Below, in pieces: positions 12,015 through 23,399 of a stretch of 64,000 nt of DNA. Every line of letters starts with the position of its first letter. The stretch's first letter is position 1. A program made the translations under genes and the position numbers. The notes under the pieces were generated by a model that saw nothing but the letters and a program-made list of their open reading frames with translations, did not search any database and was not told where the DNA came from. Origin of the DNA: Gnetum montanum (Eukaryota; Streptophyta; Gnetopsida; Gnetales; Gnetaceae); assembly GCA_015680685.1 (NCBI GenBank), contig MNCI01036474.1, positions 5,392 through 69,391 on the forward strand, given 5' to 3'.

Positions 12015-14701
12015 TCATGTGGTTCCAGGTGGCTATGGCTCCTCCATGGGTTGCTTCCCCTTGTCTTGTGCTCCATGTTTTGGAATTTGATGAGATTGAA
12101 GTAGTGCTTGGAGCTTTTCCTCTTCTGTTCAGGGATCCTATGTTGTCCATGCTGATGCTCTAATATTTGATGGAGTTGGCACCTCCCATGAACATTGTAC
12201 TTGTGAAAAAATTTTGTTTACTTTGACGTACCAGGCCACAAACAACCGTTCTAGTTCAGAATTTGCATCTTCTAGCTTCTACAACATTTTCTTGTGCTCC
12301 ACAAATTCTACTTCATATTTGGCATAGGTGGTAGCTACTTGGTCCTTGAGCTTTGTCGTCATGCACTCTGCTATCAACATGGCTAGATTGGCATATCACA
12401 AGTTTGCCAATTCCATGTACTCTATAAGATCTTGAATTTGCAGGTCTCATCTTTTAAGTTCCACCTAGTGGGAAAATGCATATGTTTCCAATATGGTCCA
12501 CCAATTAGTGTGTTGAGCACTAAAAGTTTTGATGTGGGCCTTGGACATATGGATCTCCTTCTCAATGATTTTCTTATACATCCCCACCTAGTCTTGGAAA
12601 TGCTCCTTTCACTTTTCATGTCATTTGGCTTCATTTTTCCTTGTGCTTATTTTGATAGCTATCTTCTGATGGATTGCATGTACCTCCTCCATTAAGAGGG
12701 TTTTATTTTCTTTGGCCAAATGGTTCATATCTTGATTAACCTTGATCAATTGTTCTCGTAGCTATTGAAATTTTTCTTCAAGAACATTCTTCTATTTCAC
12801 CATAGTGGTTAATTAAAGATTGTCAGCAACGAGCTATTTATTCTCTTCTTGTAAGGCTCTGAGTGCCTTGGCATGTGTGTAGGTTTGCACTTGTGCCTTG
12901 GAGATATCCCAGTTGTCCTTATCTTTCTCCTTTGCCACACTTTTATTGTCCACCAACAATTTATTAAGTTTCTTAGTCCTCACGGTGTCCAACTAGTCTA
13001 CGGGAATGAAGTAAGAGGGGTCCTATTATGCAACTTGTAGGGTTACAAGCCTTTCTTGGAGTTTTGCTAACTCTGCTTCTACATGCTCAGCCCTGATCTC
13101 TGCCATGACCAGCTTTCCCTTGGTAGAGATGAGGTCTAATTGTCCTGCCATAACATCTTGTGGGATGTTGAATAAGGACATCATTCCTTGTTCTATTTGT
13201 AGCAACTGATCAAGCACATCCTCATGATCTATAGGAGTCATCAAGGGACCAACCAATGTTTGAGCATCACGTGCTCCTCTGAAGTCTACTGGTGGCACAA
13301 CAAGGAAGCTAAAGGATTCTTTGATGTGCTCTATGATCACTTCTACAACTCCTGTTGCATCCTAGTGCTGCATGACGATCAATGTGGCCCCTTCACTAAT
13401 CTCTAGTTGCAATTGGAAGGATTTAGCATTCCCTAAAATCTATTATGACTAATCAGTCTTCCCTCCTCCTATCTGAATGGACACCTCTCCCTGTGCTTGA
13501 TCTATAGAGATAGTGGGTTGTACGGTATTATCGATGACATGGAAGAGATTAGCATCATCATGACTCTCCCAACTGACTACCTCAGCGATGGCCCTGAGAT
13601 GGCTCATCGACGATTGATAATCTTGTGATGATGGCAGTTGGTCTCGCTAGCTTATGTTGGGCCCCACTTCTTGTTGTTGATTGGTTCTTAGGCTTGGGAG
13701 TTGGCTAGGCCCTGTAGATTGAGTTTGAGTGTGTCCTACCATCTGTTCTTGCTCTTGCTCTGGCTCTAGTGTCTTACTAGCACTTTTTCTTAGAGCTAGT
13801 GACTTCAGTAGTTCAGCAAATGGAGCATTTTGGGCTCTTTTGGGGATGTCATTTGCGTACCCCACAATACTAGCATGCTTGCACAACTTCTTGATGAGAG
13901 AAGGGAAGGGAAACGCAAAATTCCCTATCTTTCCTTCTTCGAACCACCTTAAGATCTTCATGAGATATAGATAAGCTAGGTTAGCATTAACCTTTCCCAT
14001 CAATATCATAGTTTCTCTTGCCACATATGTTGAAATCCTATTTAATCCTTTTTTGAGGAATATGTGATAAGTACCAATATTGAAGTAGATTCTCTCTTCC
14101 AACATCAATTCTCCATATATATTATCTTCTTTACCATACACCCTATCCAACCACAAACCTTTTATGCATTAGCATCAGAGAAAGTGGACAAGTGAGCAAC
14201 CTTTGACTCTATATTTGAAAGTTTTAACACTTTCAAATTGGCCTTCGTAGAAAAATTGATAGATATACCACAAATGTCAACTATGGTGCCTTCTTCCTTA
14301 TTGTGCCAAGATAGGTACATTTCTCCCAAGTACTAGGCATTGCTTTCAAAGAGTATAGGCCATAATGGGGACCCTTTGAGTTGGTCCTTGAAAACCTTAG
14401 AAGCAAATTCCATGAAGGGTCAAAAGTTCAATTCCATGATCAATGTAGCTGATGTGGACCTTTCATGGATGGCTTGAACACACTTTGGGGACAACATGAA
14501 GTGTTGTCCCTATTCAGGCACTGTAGCAGCTTCTTCTTTTTCTTGTCTTGATTGTAAAGTAGTAGGAGTCTCTTGATGGATACTAAAGGATTGTGCCTTC
14601 TTCTCTATATTTTGTTTAGCGGACGCTTGTCCTCTACCTCTCCTGGGTTGCTTAGATGCATCTTGAGAGGGACCTTATTATTGTCCATACTTTGGGGCCA
14701 T
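12015..14701 (-). pseudogene. Element A 3' ORF, ~900 codons, coiled coil, plant-transposon-type N-terminal domain
   Basis: The frame starts at MAPK (14701), the same start as the ORF in element C (51661), and ends near 12015 after a conserved block with AWT, DP and EEEKL. The N-terminus is basic and Gly/Arg/Lys-rich. About residues 80-300 resemble the 'putative plant transposon protein' domain (PF20167 type): a LNFWPF-like start, a G-I-S-I-N-F-S strand and, later, a helical segment (VNANLAYLYLMKILRWFEEG). Gln/Glu-rich linkers follow, then a long Leu/Lys/Glu-rich region typical of coiled coil (for example EAELAKLQERLVTLQ). Open pieces are 14156-13647 and 13340-13026; the rest is broken by stops, many of them TAG. 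Function is unknown. Its place after the pol position is that of the env-like ORF of Athila elements, but I see no signal peptide or membrane segment. Confidence 0.7.
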
Positions 14702-16670
14702 TTGCAATCACATGGGGAAAATCATTAGTAAGGTTTCTTACCAAAGTTAATTTATACCTTACTCCTTGCCTTAATGAATTTTTTTTCTATTCCATGTGAT
14801 TTAAAATTAGAAATTTTTATGGAAATATCCACAAAAAGTTCTAATATTTGGCCCACCTTACTTAGGTGGCTTTAAAGTTTAATTTCTTGGTATAGATGAG
14901 GAGATGAAATTTTTTTTGGCACATGCTTAGTAGTTTTATACATAATTACCCTTGATAGTGTCCTTCGGGTTGTGATGAATTTAAAAAAAATTATGTGCAA
15001 TTTAGCATGTACCCCTCTTGCATGACTAAGCTAAACACCGATTTTAAGTAGGTTCAGACAGAATAAAATTTAGAGTGCTAGCAAGCGAGTTATGGTTGGT
15101 AGATCAAGAGGTGTGTAAGTCACAAGTTGTAGAAGAAAATTTGAAAAATTCCCCCACATGAACAGTTGCAAATGATTTTGACATTCATGAGGGGTGGGTG
15201 ATTCATATATATAGATTTTAAGGATGCGATATCGCGTACATGATAGCATAGCCTTGATATCACATCGAACCCGATATCGAGGACCTGATATCATGACCTT
15301 TCAAGAATAGGGTACTTAGAAAAATTTATAAATTCTTGAAACTCCAAGGTATAAACTGAGGACTTAGGTCAATATAAAGGGTCCAAGGTAATATAAACTA
15401 GTCCTAAGTCACAAAAAGTATAATGGTGTGAAATCTAGCAATGAAAGTCATGAAGAGTATGAGACAAAAGGACATGTGTTAGCTCATAGGAACGTTTGAA
15501 CTAGAAGGATGATAAGGGAAAGACAAACATTGGTAATAATTGGAGGGTATAAGATGATGTTCGAGAGATGTGTTACGAGTGCAAATTATAAGGGTTACAC
15601 AAGTGGGTCCTCCTGAAAGTAGGTTCCAACCTATAATGCCCTTGTGTAACCACACGTTAAAATGTCTGTAAGCACTAGAAGGATTAAATTCAATCTACAC
15701 CAATTTCACAAAACACACACATGTAGATAGCACCACAATGGGATATGAATCCCATGCTACCTAAGTCATGATTCACAATTACATGAATAGCGAGGTGAGG
15801 TGAATCATAGAAGGGATTGTAGAGATTGGAACATGAGGTAATTGACTCAGGGCATAATGAATCCTAAATGTAAGGCATGATTAGTGTGTCATTAGCCCAT
15901 CACTCAAAAATGAAGACTAAGTCCATTCCTCTAATTAGTTACATCGCATTGTGTCATCCTAATGACAGACAACCTTGAGAGCATCATGTCAGCAAGTGTA
16001 CAATCACTTGGCATTGTGTTTGAGGGAGGAGTAATTTGGAATTTCCTTGTGGCACTTTTGAAGGGTTTTTTTCTTCTTTTTTGATGAAGTATTACTTAAT
16101 CCAAAGAATCCACCTACCTTCAAGCATGGGTGCATGGCTTTCTAGTGGAACCCCCTAGAATAGCATTATTTTTTTCTTGTTGAGTGCCTTTTGATTACTC
16201 TTACTCCCATTTTTCATTAGATCTACAAGGATCTTAGTACAAGAAAGCTACATGATAACTCCTACAAATGTCACCAAAGAGAATCCACAGGTCCACTTGA
16301 TGTCACACCCTAAGCATTCCCTCTTGGTCCATTCTTCTTTGTTCTAGATATAATAACACAAAATTACTTTAAGTTTTTATGATGTCAAGAATATCATCAT
16401 ACCCAAAGTAGAACCTCTTATTAATAGAATGGATAGGTGGATGTTGTGAGTTTGCTATTCAAATAATTAGTCACCTGAGACTTGATTGCATAAAACAACA
16501 CCTAAAGCAATGGTTCACATGATTATTTGATTCCTAGATGAGATTACTCATAAAAAGGTAAAAAGACAAAAAAGCAAAAAGATCAAAAAATAAGTTGAAA
16601 AGTAAAAAACAAAAAAACAAAAATTTCAAAATTAAAGAAAATAGAAAATAGTTATTAATCTTGCTTGTTA
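14702..16670 (-). other. Element A noncoding spacer between gag and 3' ORF
   Basis: No conserved coding sequence is seen. The part at about 15590-16380 is similar to B 28330-29150, for example around the shared words near 15605 and 28340 and near 16300 and 29080. An A-rich plus strand (T-rich on the coding strand) at 16555-16650 matches a similar tract in B at 29335-29510. The internal promoter-like module lies at 15204-15292. In B this spacer matches the post-integrase region of C, so in A too it should be what remained after pol was lost. Confidence 0.65.
15204..15292 (-). promoter_or_regulatory. Internal LTR-like promoter module ahead of element A 3' ORF
   Basis: GATATC or near copies start at 15228, 15242, 15256, 15273 and 15287 (intervals 14, 14, 17, 14). 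On the minus strand they are followed by TATATATA at about 15205-15213, 15 bases beyond the last copy. The LTR array has the same 14-bp phase and a TATA box 19 bases beyond, and the 12-mer GATATCGCGTAC occurs in both. The MAPK start of the 3' ORF lies about 500 bp downstream. I infer that the element carries a second, LTR-derived promoter for its 3' ORF. Confidence 0.6.
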
Positions 16671-18655
16671 TTAGAATGGAGGGTATCCCCCATAACTAAA
16701 TGGTTGATCATGGCTAGGATTAATACATGGAAGTTTGGGATCCTTACATGTTGGAAATATTGCGACTCGGTCATACTTTTGGGGTTCACACACTAGATTA
16801 AAGTTGACATAGTGGGGAAAGTTATAAGATGTGGTTAATTTATATGGAGTTAACCCACTATGGTACCTGTGACCATAAGATGGTATGCAAGGATTGATAT
16901 GTCTCCCTATGTGACTATATTCATTAGGTTGCATAGTTGTTGGAGTATTGCTTGGTGGAACAGATAAAGTAACACAAGGTGTTGTAGAGGAAGATGCACC
17001 ATAGTATTGGACTTGTGCTAAGTTGGAGGATGTAGTGGGATCATAATTGTGTTGTTCATTCTTACAGTCATGCGAAAAGAAGGGGTGTCTTCAATGTTGA
17101 GGAGAGTTCCCACTACTATTGTCAGCAAAAGCACAAGTAATATTCATGGTTTGCTACTGTGGTGTAAACCCTTTTGGCATAGTTGGTGGTGATAAAGAAG
17201 GAGGTGAAGGATGAAAATGTTGAAATTGAGAAGGAGTGTAAGGTACCCAAGGTGGTGGTTCTATTGGTAGGGATATGGGTTGATAGTATTGAGGAGAATG
17301 ATAATAATGTGGTGAGATAGAGTATGTTGACCTAGTTGGGGAAATAGGATGTTGAACCTGATAAGTGCTTAGGTTCATATGGTATGAAGCGTGTAACTAG
17401 TTTGGGGATGGCCTCCTCGATGACTAGGATTGTTGCCACTATGTTTAAACACAATATTTTTGTATGAACTCTATATGTAACATTCCTCCACAATGCTCAT
17501 GCAAATGTGACAAGATTGGGCATTGGCCCTTGGGGTGATCGTACAAGAAAATGTTACATTGATAGATATGATTAGCAGTTAAGTTATTATTCTCTTCAAC
17601 CCTTCTTTTTGATCATCTAAAGGTGTTTTGTCCTATTTCTTGAGTTTTCATAACTCTATCTCCAATAATGTTGGCATATTCTCCACATTTTTCATGCATC
17701 CAATCCATCATCTTATTGATCTTTGCCTCAATTTCATTTAATGATTGTAGTGTTGGCATAGATGATTCCACATCCTTGAGGTGAGTTGATTTCTCCTCTT
17801 TCAAATTATGGAGCTTTGTTGATGTAATATTTTGGTCCCATTGATAATTTTCAACATTCTCCGATCTAGCCATTTCTCCTTCTTCTTTTGCTACTTACTT
17901 GATAAGCTCTTGGAATTGATGGGTTCATAGCTCATATAGTTGACCTCAGGCATACATCCCTAGGATCTCCCTTATTTCATTAAGAATCCCATAAATAATG
18001 TGGTACATTAGCCTTTCCACAAAGAACTATGGCCTGGGCATTTGTTTAACAATGAATAATATCTTTCTAAGGCCATTTCTGAGGGTTCATGTTACCCTTG
18101 TTTCCATTCTCGTATTTGTTTCCTCAAGGTTGATACTCTTACATAGGTTTGATATCTTTCATTAAAGAGTTCTACCATTGTTGGCCAACGTTGAATTGAT
18201 TTTGGTTTTAGGGACCTATACCATACTTTTGCATGGCCAATGAGTGTCATAGGAAAGAGCTTAAGTTTTTTCCATCCATTATCAATATTGTTTCATACAT
18301 AGGCATTGTAGAAGACTCATAAATTTTGTTGAGGCTCTAATTCATAGCCTCCTGAGAACTTAGAAAAGTTGTTTAAGTCAAGCCTTGGTAGATGACTTTC
18401 CTTACAATACTTGCGGGATACTTGAATAGCCTCTTGTATATGCATTAGGCTCTTGGTGGCTAGCAGGGGTTCATCATCACTAGGTAGATTATGAGTTTGT
18501 AAGTTGGAATGATGTTGTCTTTGTTTATGTACATTGGAGACCCCTACATCAAATTTAGTACTTTGAACTTCATCTTCATCATTGTATAATTCGTTGGTTC
18601 TCCAATGAATTGCCTTACAAGTTGTTGCATTGTCATAGTCTTGAGAGAGAGACAT
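16671..18655 (-). pseudogene. Element A gag
   Basis: The start MSLSQDYDN at 18655 was chosen because element B begins its gag with MSFSQGSDN at the same place. A Retrotrans_gag core follows at about 18390-18130 (FSGGYELEPQ, then VWYRSLKPKSIQRW and FNERYQTY). At 17499-17558 lies an unusual C-x6-H-x4-C-x4-H-x-H motif (around YDHPKGQCPI) shared with B. The C-terminal part (17378-17154 and 16934-16671) is rich in Pro, Tyr and His. Gag would form the particle that packages the element RNA. The frame is interrupted by several stops and shifts. No canonical CCHC knuckle was seen. Confidence 0.75.
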
Positions 18656-18754
18656 TCTTATGAATTGTGTGTGACTTATTTGCAATTACATCTTTCTAAA
18701 ATATATATTATCAAGGCTTCATTATAGTGATCTTGGATGATATAACTACCACCA

Positions 18755-18772
18755 TCCTTGGCAATGGTGCCA
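18755..18772 (-). other. Element A primer binding site (tRNA-Asp type)
   Basis: On the minus strand this reads TGGCACCATTGCCAAGGA, one base inside the LTR. It matches the tRNA-Asp-type primer site of plant Athila/Tat elements (TGGCGCCGTTGCCGGGGA) except for four G-to-A changes, two at the CpG positions, as expected after deamination. Confidence 0.75.
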
Positions 18773-18773
18773 A

Positions 18774-19629
18774 TGATGAGTGGCAAGGTACCACTACAAT
18801 CAACCATACAAATACAAGCATTTCATGCATGATTCAATTAAACTCTACAGATGGACTAGTTGTGGTATCCAAATAGTTACTCATTGATCGTAGTTCATTG
18901 TCTTCCCACCTAGACTAGTATTTTCTTTGTCATTTATGGTTTAGTCCATGGTGACGTGTATGATGTGTTCCTAAACTAATGTTACTCCTAAAGGTAATGG
19001 AAGATAATCTTAGCTAAGCTAGGAGGAAAAGGGAGAAAGAGTTAAGCTAAGAGGAGATAGAGGAAGGGAATCTAAGCTAGCCTAAGTGTGATGAGCATCT
19101 ATTCCTTAATCATCCATACACATCTTAGGCCTTGGGCATGACTACCATTGGGATTATCAAGCGCATGGCCCAAGTACACTACTGGGATACCAAGTAGCCA
19201 CACATAGATGCTCGTGATCAAGTCATACTCATTTTGTGTTTAATGACAATAACAATTAAGTAATTAAACTAAGTGAATGTTTCAATGATGAAGTAATCTC
19301 GATCTTTATTTTTGGTCATGTGCATTTCTAGTATGACACATGCGAATAAAGGATGTCATATAATTACAATCATCACACTGCGGCCATGCACTAGGAGAAA
19401 GGGTTAAGAAGAACTAAGAAAATGAACTAACTTCTATCTACTGATTGAAAAACCTAACTATTTCAAAATTGATTCTTATTTTGCATCTACATGTGTATTT
19501 ATAGTCTCAAATAGGAGTCATGATATCATGTATTTGATATCATTATTTGGCCTATGATATTGTGTATCACATATCATGGATCCAATATTGGGGTTCTAAT
19601 ATCATAGCTTGATGAATCAAGATTCATCA
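18774..19629 (-). repeat. Element A right LTR (5' LTR)
   Basis: It begins TGATGAGTGG and ends GATTCATCA, pairing with 10958-11821. It contains a mutated GATATC array at 19522-19603 and the TATA box at 19496-19503 (minus strand). The 5-bp flank CAACT follows. Confidence 0.9.
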
Positions 19630-19634
19630 CAACT

Positions 19635-20855
19635 CATAGATAAATTAGACAACAAAGGAAAGAAATGCATTTTTGTAGGATATGAGATCAAGAGAATTGA
19701 ATACACTTGTTATGATATCATAGAGAAAAAATGACACTCATCTAAAGATGTGGTTTTCATGAAAAATAAATTTGACATGAAAGATTTTTAGAATTCATAT
19801 GAAAGGATAGAAGTGCATAACAATCCCAAATCATGGGTACAAATAAATCATCCTTAAGAATAAACGTTGGATAATGACTTTGAAAGAAGAACAACTAGAT
19901 CTAATTCCATGAGCAACAATTCATACTTAGATTTCTATATTGAACTAAAGAATGTAGAAGAAGCCTTGAGAACTAATACATGGAAAGAAGCTATGAATAG
20001 AGAATATCAAGACATCATGAAAAAAAACATGGAAATTAGTCAACAAAATAAAAGGAAAGAAGGTAATTGATTGTAAATGATTATACCAGGTCAAATTTAA
20101 TGAAAAAGAAGAAGGCATCAAACATAAAGCAAGACTAGTTGCAAGGGGGTTCAAAAAAAAGAAGCACATAGACTATGAAGATATTTTTTCTTTTATAGCA
20201 AGATTTGAAATCATCAAACCTATTCTCTCAATTATTATGCAACAAAAACCCAAATTACATTAGATGGATATAAACAAAACTTTCCTAAATAGAAGTATCA
20301 ATGAAGAAGTATATTTTTATGAACTAGAAGGATAAATCATAAAAGGTAAGGAAGACAAAGTGTGCAAATTGAAGAAAGCACTATATGACCAAAAATAGGC
20401 TCCAAGAGTTTGGTTCTATAGAATCAATGAATATCATGTAACAAAGGATACTCATCTAGCATATTTGAACCAATAATATACTATAAACATGATAAAGAAG
20501 ACTTCATAATAATCTCTCTTTTTGTAGATGATCTCATCTTCATAGCGACAAATGATGAACTTATAGAGGACTTAAAAAAATCATGAAGAATGAATTTAAA
20601 ATGAAAAAATTAGGGGAGTTGAAGTGTTTTCTTAAAAACAAGTTGACTAAGAAAAAGAGGGAATCAAAATTCATCAAAAAAAAACATATAGAAACCATTT
20701 TAGAAAAGTAAAAAATTAGCAAAGAAAAGTACTAGTACTTCTCTTCCTCACAACATATAAAGAATAAAGACAAGACAACCATAGTAGATGCCACTCTGTA
20801 TAGAAGCATGATTATAGCACTTATATTTCTTTTTCATACTAGATGAAACACCACT
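19635..20855 (+). pseudogene. Second copia element: C-terminal integrase link and RT portion
   Basis: The reading resumes directly after element A with G-K-K-C-I-F-V-G-Y. It then reaches the RT start (NVEEALRTNTWKEAMNREYQ at 19945-20010) and the RT palm with intact FVDDLIF at about 20520-20545, the catalytic two-Asp motif. It stops near 20855 after a decayed YRSMI block. RNase H and the 3' LTR are absent; element E begins there. Stops and frameshifts are frequent throughout. Confidence 0.8.
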
Positions 20856-20869
20856 AGAAATTCATGTTA

Positions 20870-21155
20870 CCAAATTTTAACCTTCATTTCCCAACTTGAG
20901 GCAAATTTTTATTATAAATGTAAGACTTGTAGTCCATGAGCTGTAATCTTACATGGTTTGGCTTTTGGAGCTGAAAAATGCCTTAGAAGTTGGCGTTACC
21001 CTACTTTCCAAGTGGAAAAAGTTGCCTCATGTCTATATTTTGACTTTGAAAGGTTGAAAATGCCTTAGGAATTGCCAAAATCAACATTTTCATGGGTTTT
21101 TGTAGAGGTATAGCATCAACTATGCTGGGACCATCTACCCGCCTAACACCCAACA
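20870..21155 (-). repeat. Possible start of element E 3' LTR
   Basis: On the minus strand a run of 14 G is followed by TGTTGGGTGTTAGG, the arrangement of a polypurine tract and an LTR start. The segment has no coding signal. It does not visibly match the 5' LTR remnant at 25337-25722, which would be explained if one piece is the LTR head and the other the tail. Confidence 0.35.
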
Positions 21156-21169
21156 CCCCCCCCCCCCCC
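21156..21169. repeat. C14 homopolymer
   Basis: Fourteen consecutive C on the plus strand. On the element E coding strand this is G14 just before a TG, so it is probably an expanded polypurine tract. The length may be affected by sequencing error. Confidence 0.7.
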
Positions 21170-21269
21170 AAACAAAGCATAGATGGAATTGGTGTGATTT
21201 TTCATTTCCAACCAAAATCCTACTTAGTCAACATAAAACTTAATGTAATATGTTGTAGTGTCCTTAGAT

Positions 21270-21720
21270 GAACATTAAGATGGACATAGAATAAATATGG
21301 AAAACTTGAAAAAATTTTCCACCACCACACTAATGTTACTTAGGCCTTGCACATGTGGTAGACCTATGATAAAATCCATGGTCACTATTGCCCATGAAAA
21401 TTATGGGATTTCTAAAGGAAATAGAATTCCAATAGGATGCTATATAGAACCTTTGTCCTATTGATACATTAGAAAATTTTGAACATAGGTAATCACATCT
21501 TGATACACCTTTGGCTAGAATAAGGTTCTCTTGATTAGTGCTAGTGCTCTTTTCTGTCTAGGGTTCCCAATCCATTGTGTATCATCAAACTCTCAAATAA
21601 TCTCCTTATTAAGTCCATCCTAATCTACGAAAAAAATTTGATTGTCTTGGAACAAAAGCACTCCATCCCTCATTTTGAAATGTGGTGCTTACCTTGTTTC
21701 TATCAATTTCATAAGGTCAA
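21270..21720 (-). pseudogene. Element E integrase fragment
   Basis: The frames show the zinc-domain tail (RTLFWPKVYQDV, then a damaged C-x2-C zone) and the start of the catalytic core (MDFIIGLPHVQG, then VVVENFFKFSIFI), corresponding to the first catalytic Asp. The second Asp, the Glu and any chromodomain are absent. The piece lies directly after RNase H, as expected in gypsy pol. Confidence 0.65.
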
Positions 21721-21849
21721 TGACTTGAGGATCTCTTTTTAAACCACCTTGAATTCAGGCTAATAACACTTCATCACATTAAACATTTAAGGTTTGTGGT
21801 CTAGTGATAGAGAAGAGCTAAAAGGCAGGTTGAGGATGGCAACTTAACA

Positions 21850-23130
21850 TATTTTCCACCATGTTCTCCTTTCCAAGGTAGTAGGTTAGCTACAAATCAA
21901 ACTTAAAAAGCATGGCCAACCATTCTACCTATTTGGGCCTTAGCTTAGTTTGATTTAGTAGATAATTGGTGGCCAAATTATCAGTCTTTACATGGACATA
22001 AATTCCTAGCAAATAATGCCTCCATGATCTTAAGAAATGAATAATTGCAAATGTTTCTTTCTCATGAATAGGCCATCTCTGCTCTACTCGATTCAACTTT
22101 CAAGACTCATAAGTGACAGGATGATCCTTCTATAGAAACACACTATCAATTGCATTCTCTCTAGCATCATTATGAACCTTAAATAATTTTGAAAAATTCA
22201 GCAAAGCCAATACAAGATGAGATGTTAAGGCCTCTTTGATTTTATCAAAGGCCTACTAATAGTTTAAATCCCATTACCATGGGACTTCTTTCTTTTGAAA
22301 TTTTGTACGAGGAGCAACAATACTTGAGAAATTTCTGATAAATCTATGATAGAATTTGGATAACCCCATAAATTATTGAACCTCATGAACATTAGTAGGA
22401 GTGGATCATTAGCATACAAAATCTAAATTTTTGGGATTTCACTTAACCTATCCATGTCCTACAAGATGTTCAAGAAACTTTAGTTTTGTATATCAAAATT
22501 GACAATTCTATTTCTTAATGTACAACTGATTTACCTGGAATTTCTCAAGGACTAGTTGTAGGTGGAGAACATGCTCCTCCATGGTTCAACTATATACCAA
22601 GATATCATCAATATTGAAAACTACAAATTTTTCAAGAAATGGCTGAAATATCTCATTCATTCTGGTATAGAAAGTAACCAATGCATTGCATAGCCTAAAG
22701 GGCATCACAATACATTCATATGATCCATATCTAGTCATACATGTAGTTTTCTCCTCATCACCCTCTACAATGTAGACCTAATAATACCCATGGAGAGGGT
22801 CTAGCTAGGTAAAATAAAATGTCCCTATTAGCTAATCAAACAAGTTAGAGATGTGTGACATTGGATACTTATTCTTAATGGTGTGCTTATACAGTAGCTT
22901 GTAGTCACAACAAAGGTGTAATGTCCTATCCTCCTTTGTTAAAAACAACATTGGTGCATCATAAGGAGATTTTGAGCGATGGATGTGCCCTTTTGACATC
23001 AAACTCTTAGGCTATTTCTTCAACTCTTCCAATTCTAGCCCTATTAATTGATATGATCTTTGAATAGGTGGGTTAGTATGTGGCAACAATTCTATTTTAT
23101 GGCTACTACCCTTCAAGGTGGTAGACTTCT
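21850..23130 (-). pseudogene. Element E reverse transcriptase and RNase H
   Basis: On the minus strand the RT begins around LEELKK and KSPYDAPMLFLTKEDR. It continues through a Y-G-S-Y-E block and FRLCNALVTF to FVVFNIDDILVYS near 22600, where the two catalytic Asp survive (Y of YxDD is N). A thumb and connection segment (FMGLSKFYHRFI) leads to RNase H (VHNDARENAID, then ETFAIIHFLRSWRHYL and VKTDNLAT). It ends with a GKENMVENMLS-like block, the usual end of RNase H in chromoviruses. TAG stops interrupt it often. Confidence 0.8.
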
Positions 23131-23399
23131 AGGTAGCTCTCTTGGCATTACATCTTAAAAATGGTTTACCACCTAAGATATCCATGGGTTAATGCATGTT
23201 TGAGACCCACTACCCTTGGATGGATCTTCAATTTTCATTGCTAGAAAATTTTCATGTGGGATCACTAACTAGATGTTTCATCACCATAGGAGAAAAAATC
23301 TAGAGGCTAGAACCCTCATCCTTCTTGATCTGTGTTCCATGATTTTGAATTATGCAAGGTGAGCTTTCATGTGAAATGAAAATCAAATCTAAATATGGA

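Larger units (their letters stand above)
10958..19629 (-). mobile_element. Element A: pol-less Athila-like LTR retrotransposon (gag + 3' ORF), nested in copia
   Basis: The 8.67-kb element has LTRs at both ends, a tRNA-Asp-type primer site inside the right LTR and a purine tract inside the left LTR, so it runs on the minus strand. Its order is LTR, gag (18655 down to about 16671), a noncoding spacer, an internal promoter-like module (15204-15292), an approximately 900-codon 3' ORF (14701-12015), LTR. I find no protease, RT, RNase H or integrase. It is therefore non-autonomous and would depend on enzymes supplied by a relative such as element C. The two LTRs differ at roughly one base in eight in a stretch compared by eye, mostly by transitions, so the insertion is old. 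Confidence 0.85.

Noticed and set aside
12432-12695. Paired open frames on both strands at 12422-12695
   Set aside because: The region belongs to the element A 3' ORF in a third reading; these two frames show no similarity to the element C counterpart.
13729-13974. Plus-strand frame opposite the element A 3' ORF
   Set aside because: It is a shadow of the minus-strand coding sequence, whose homology to element C is clear.
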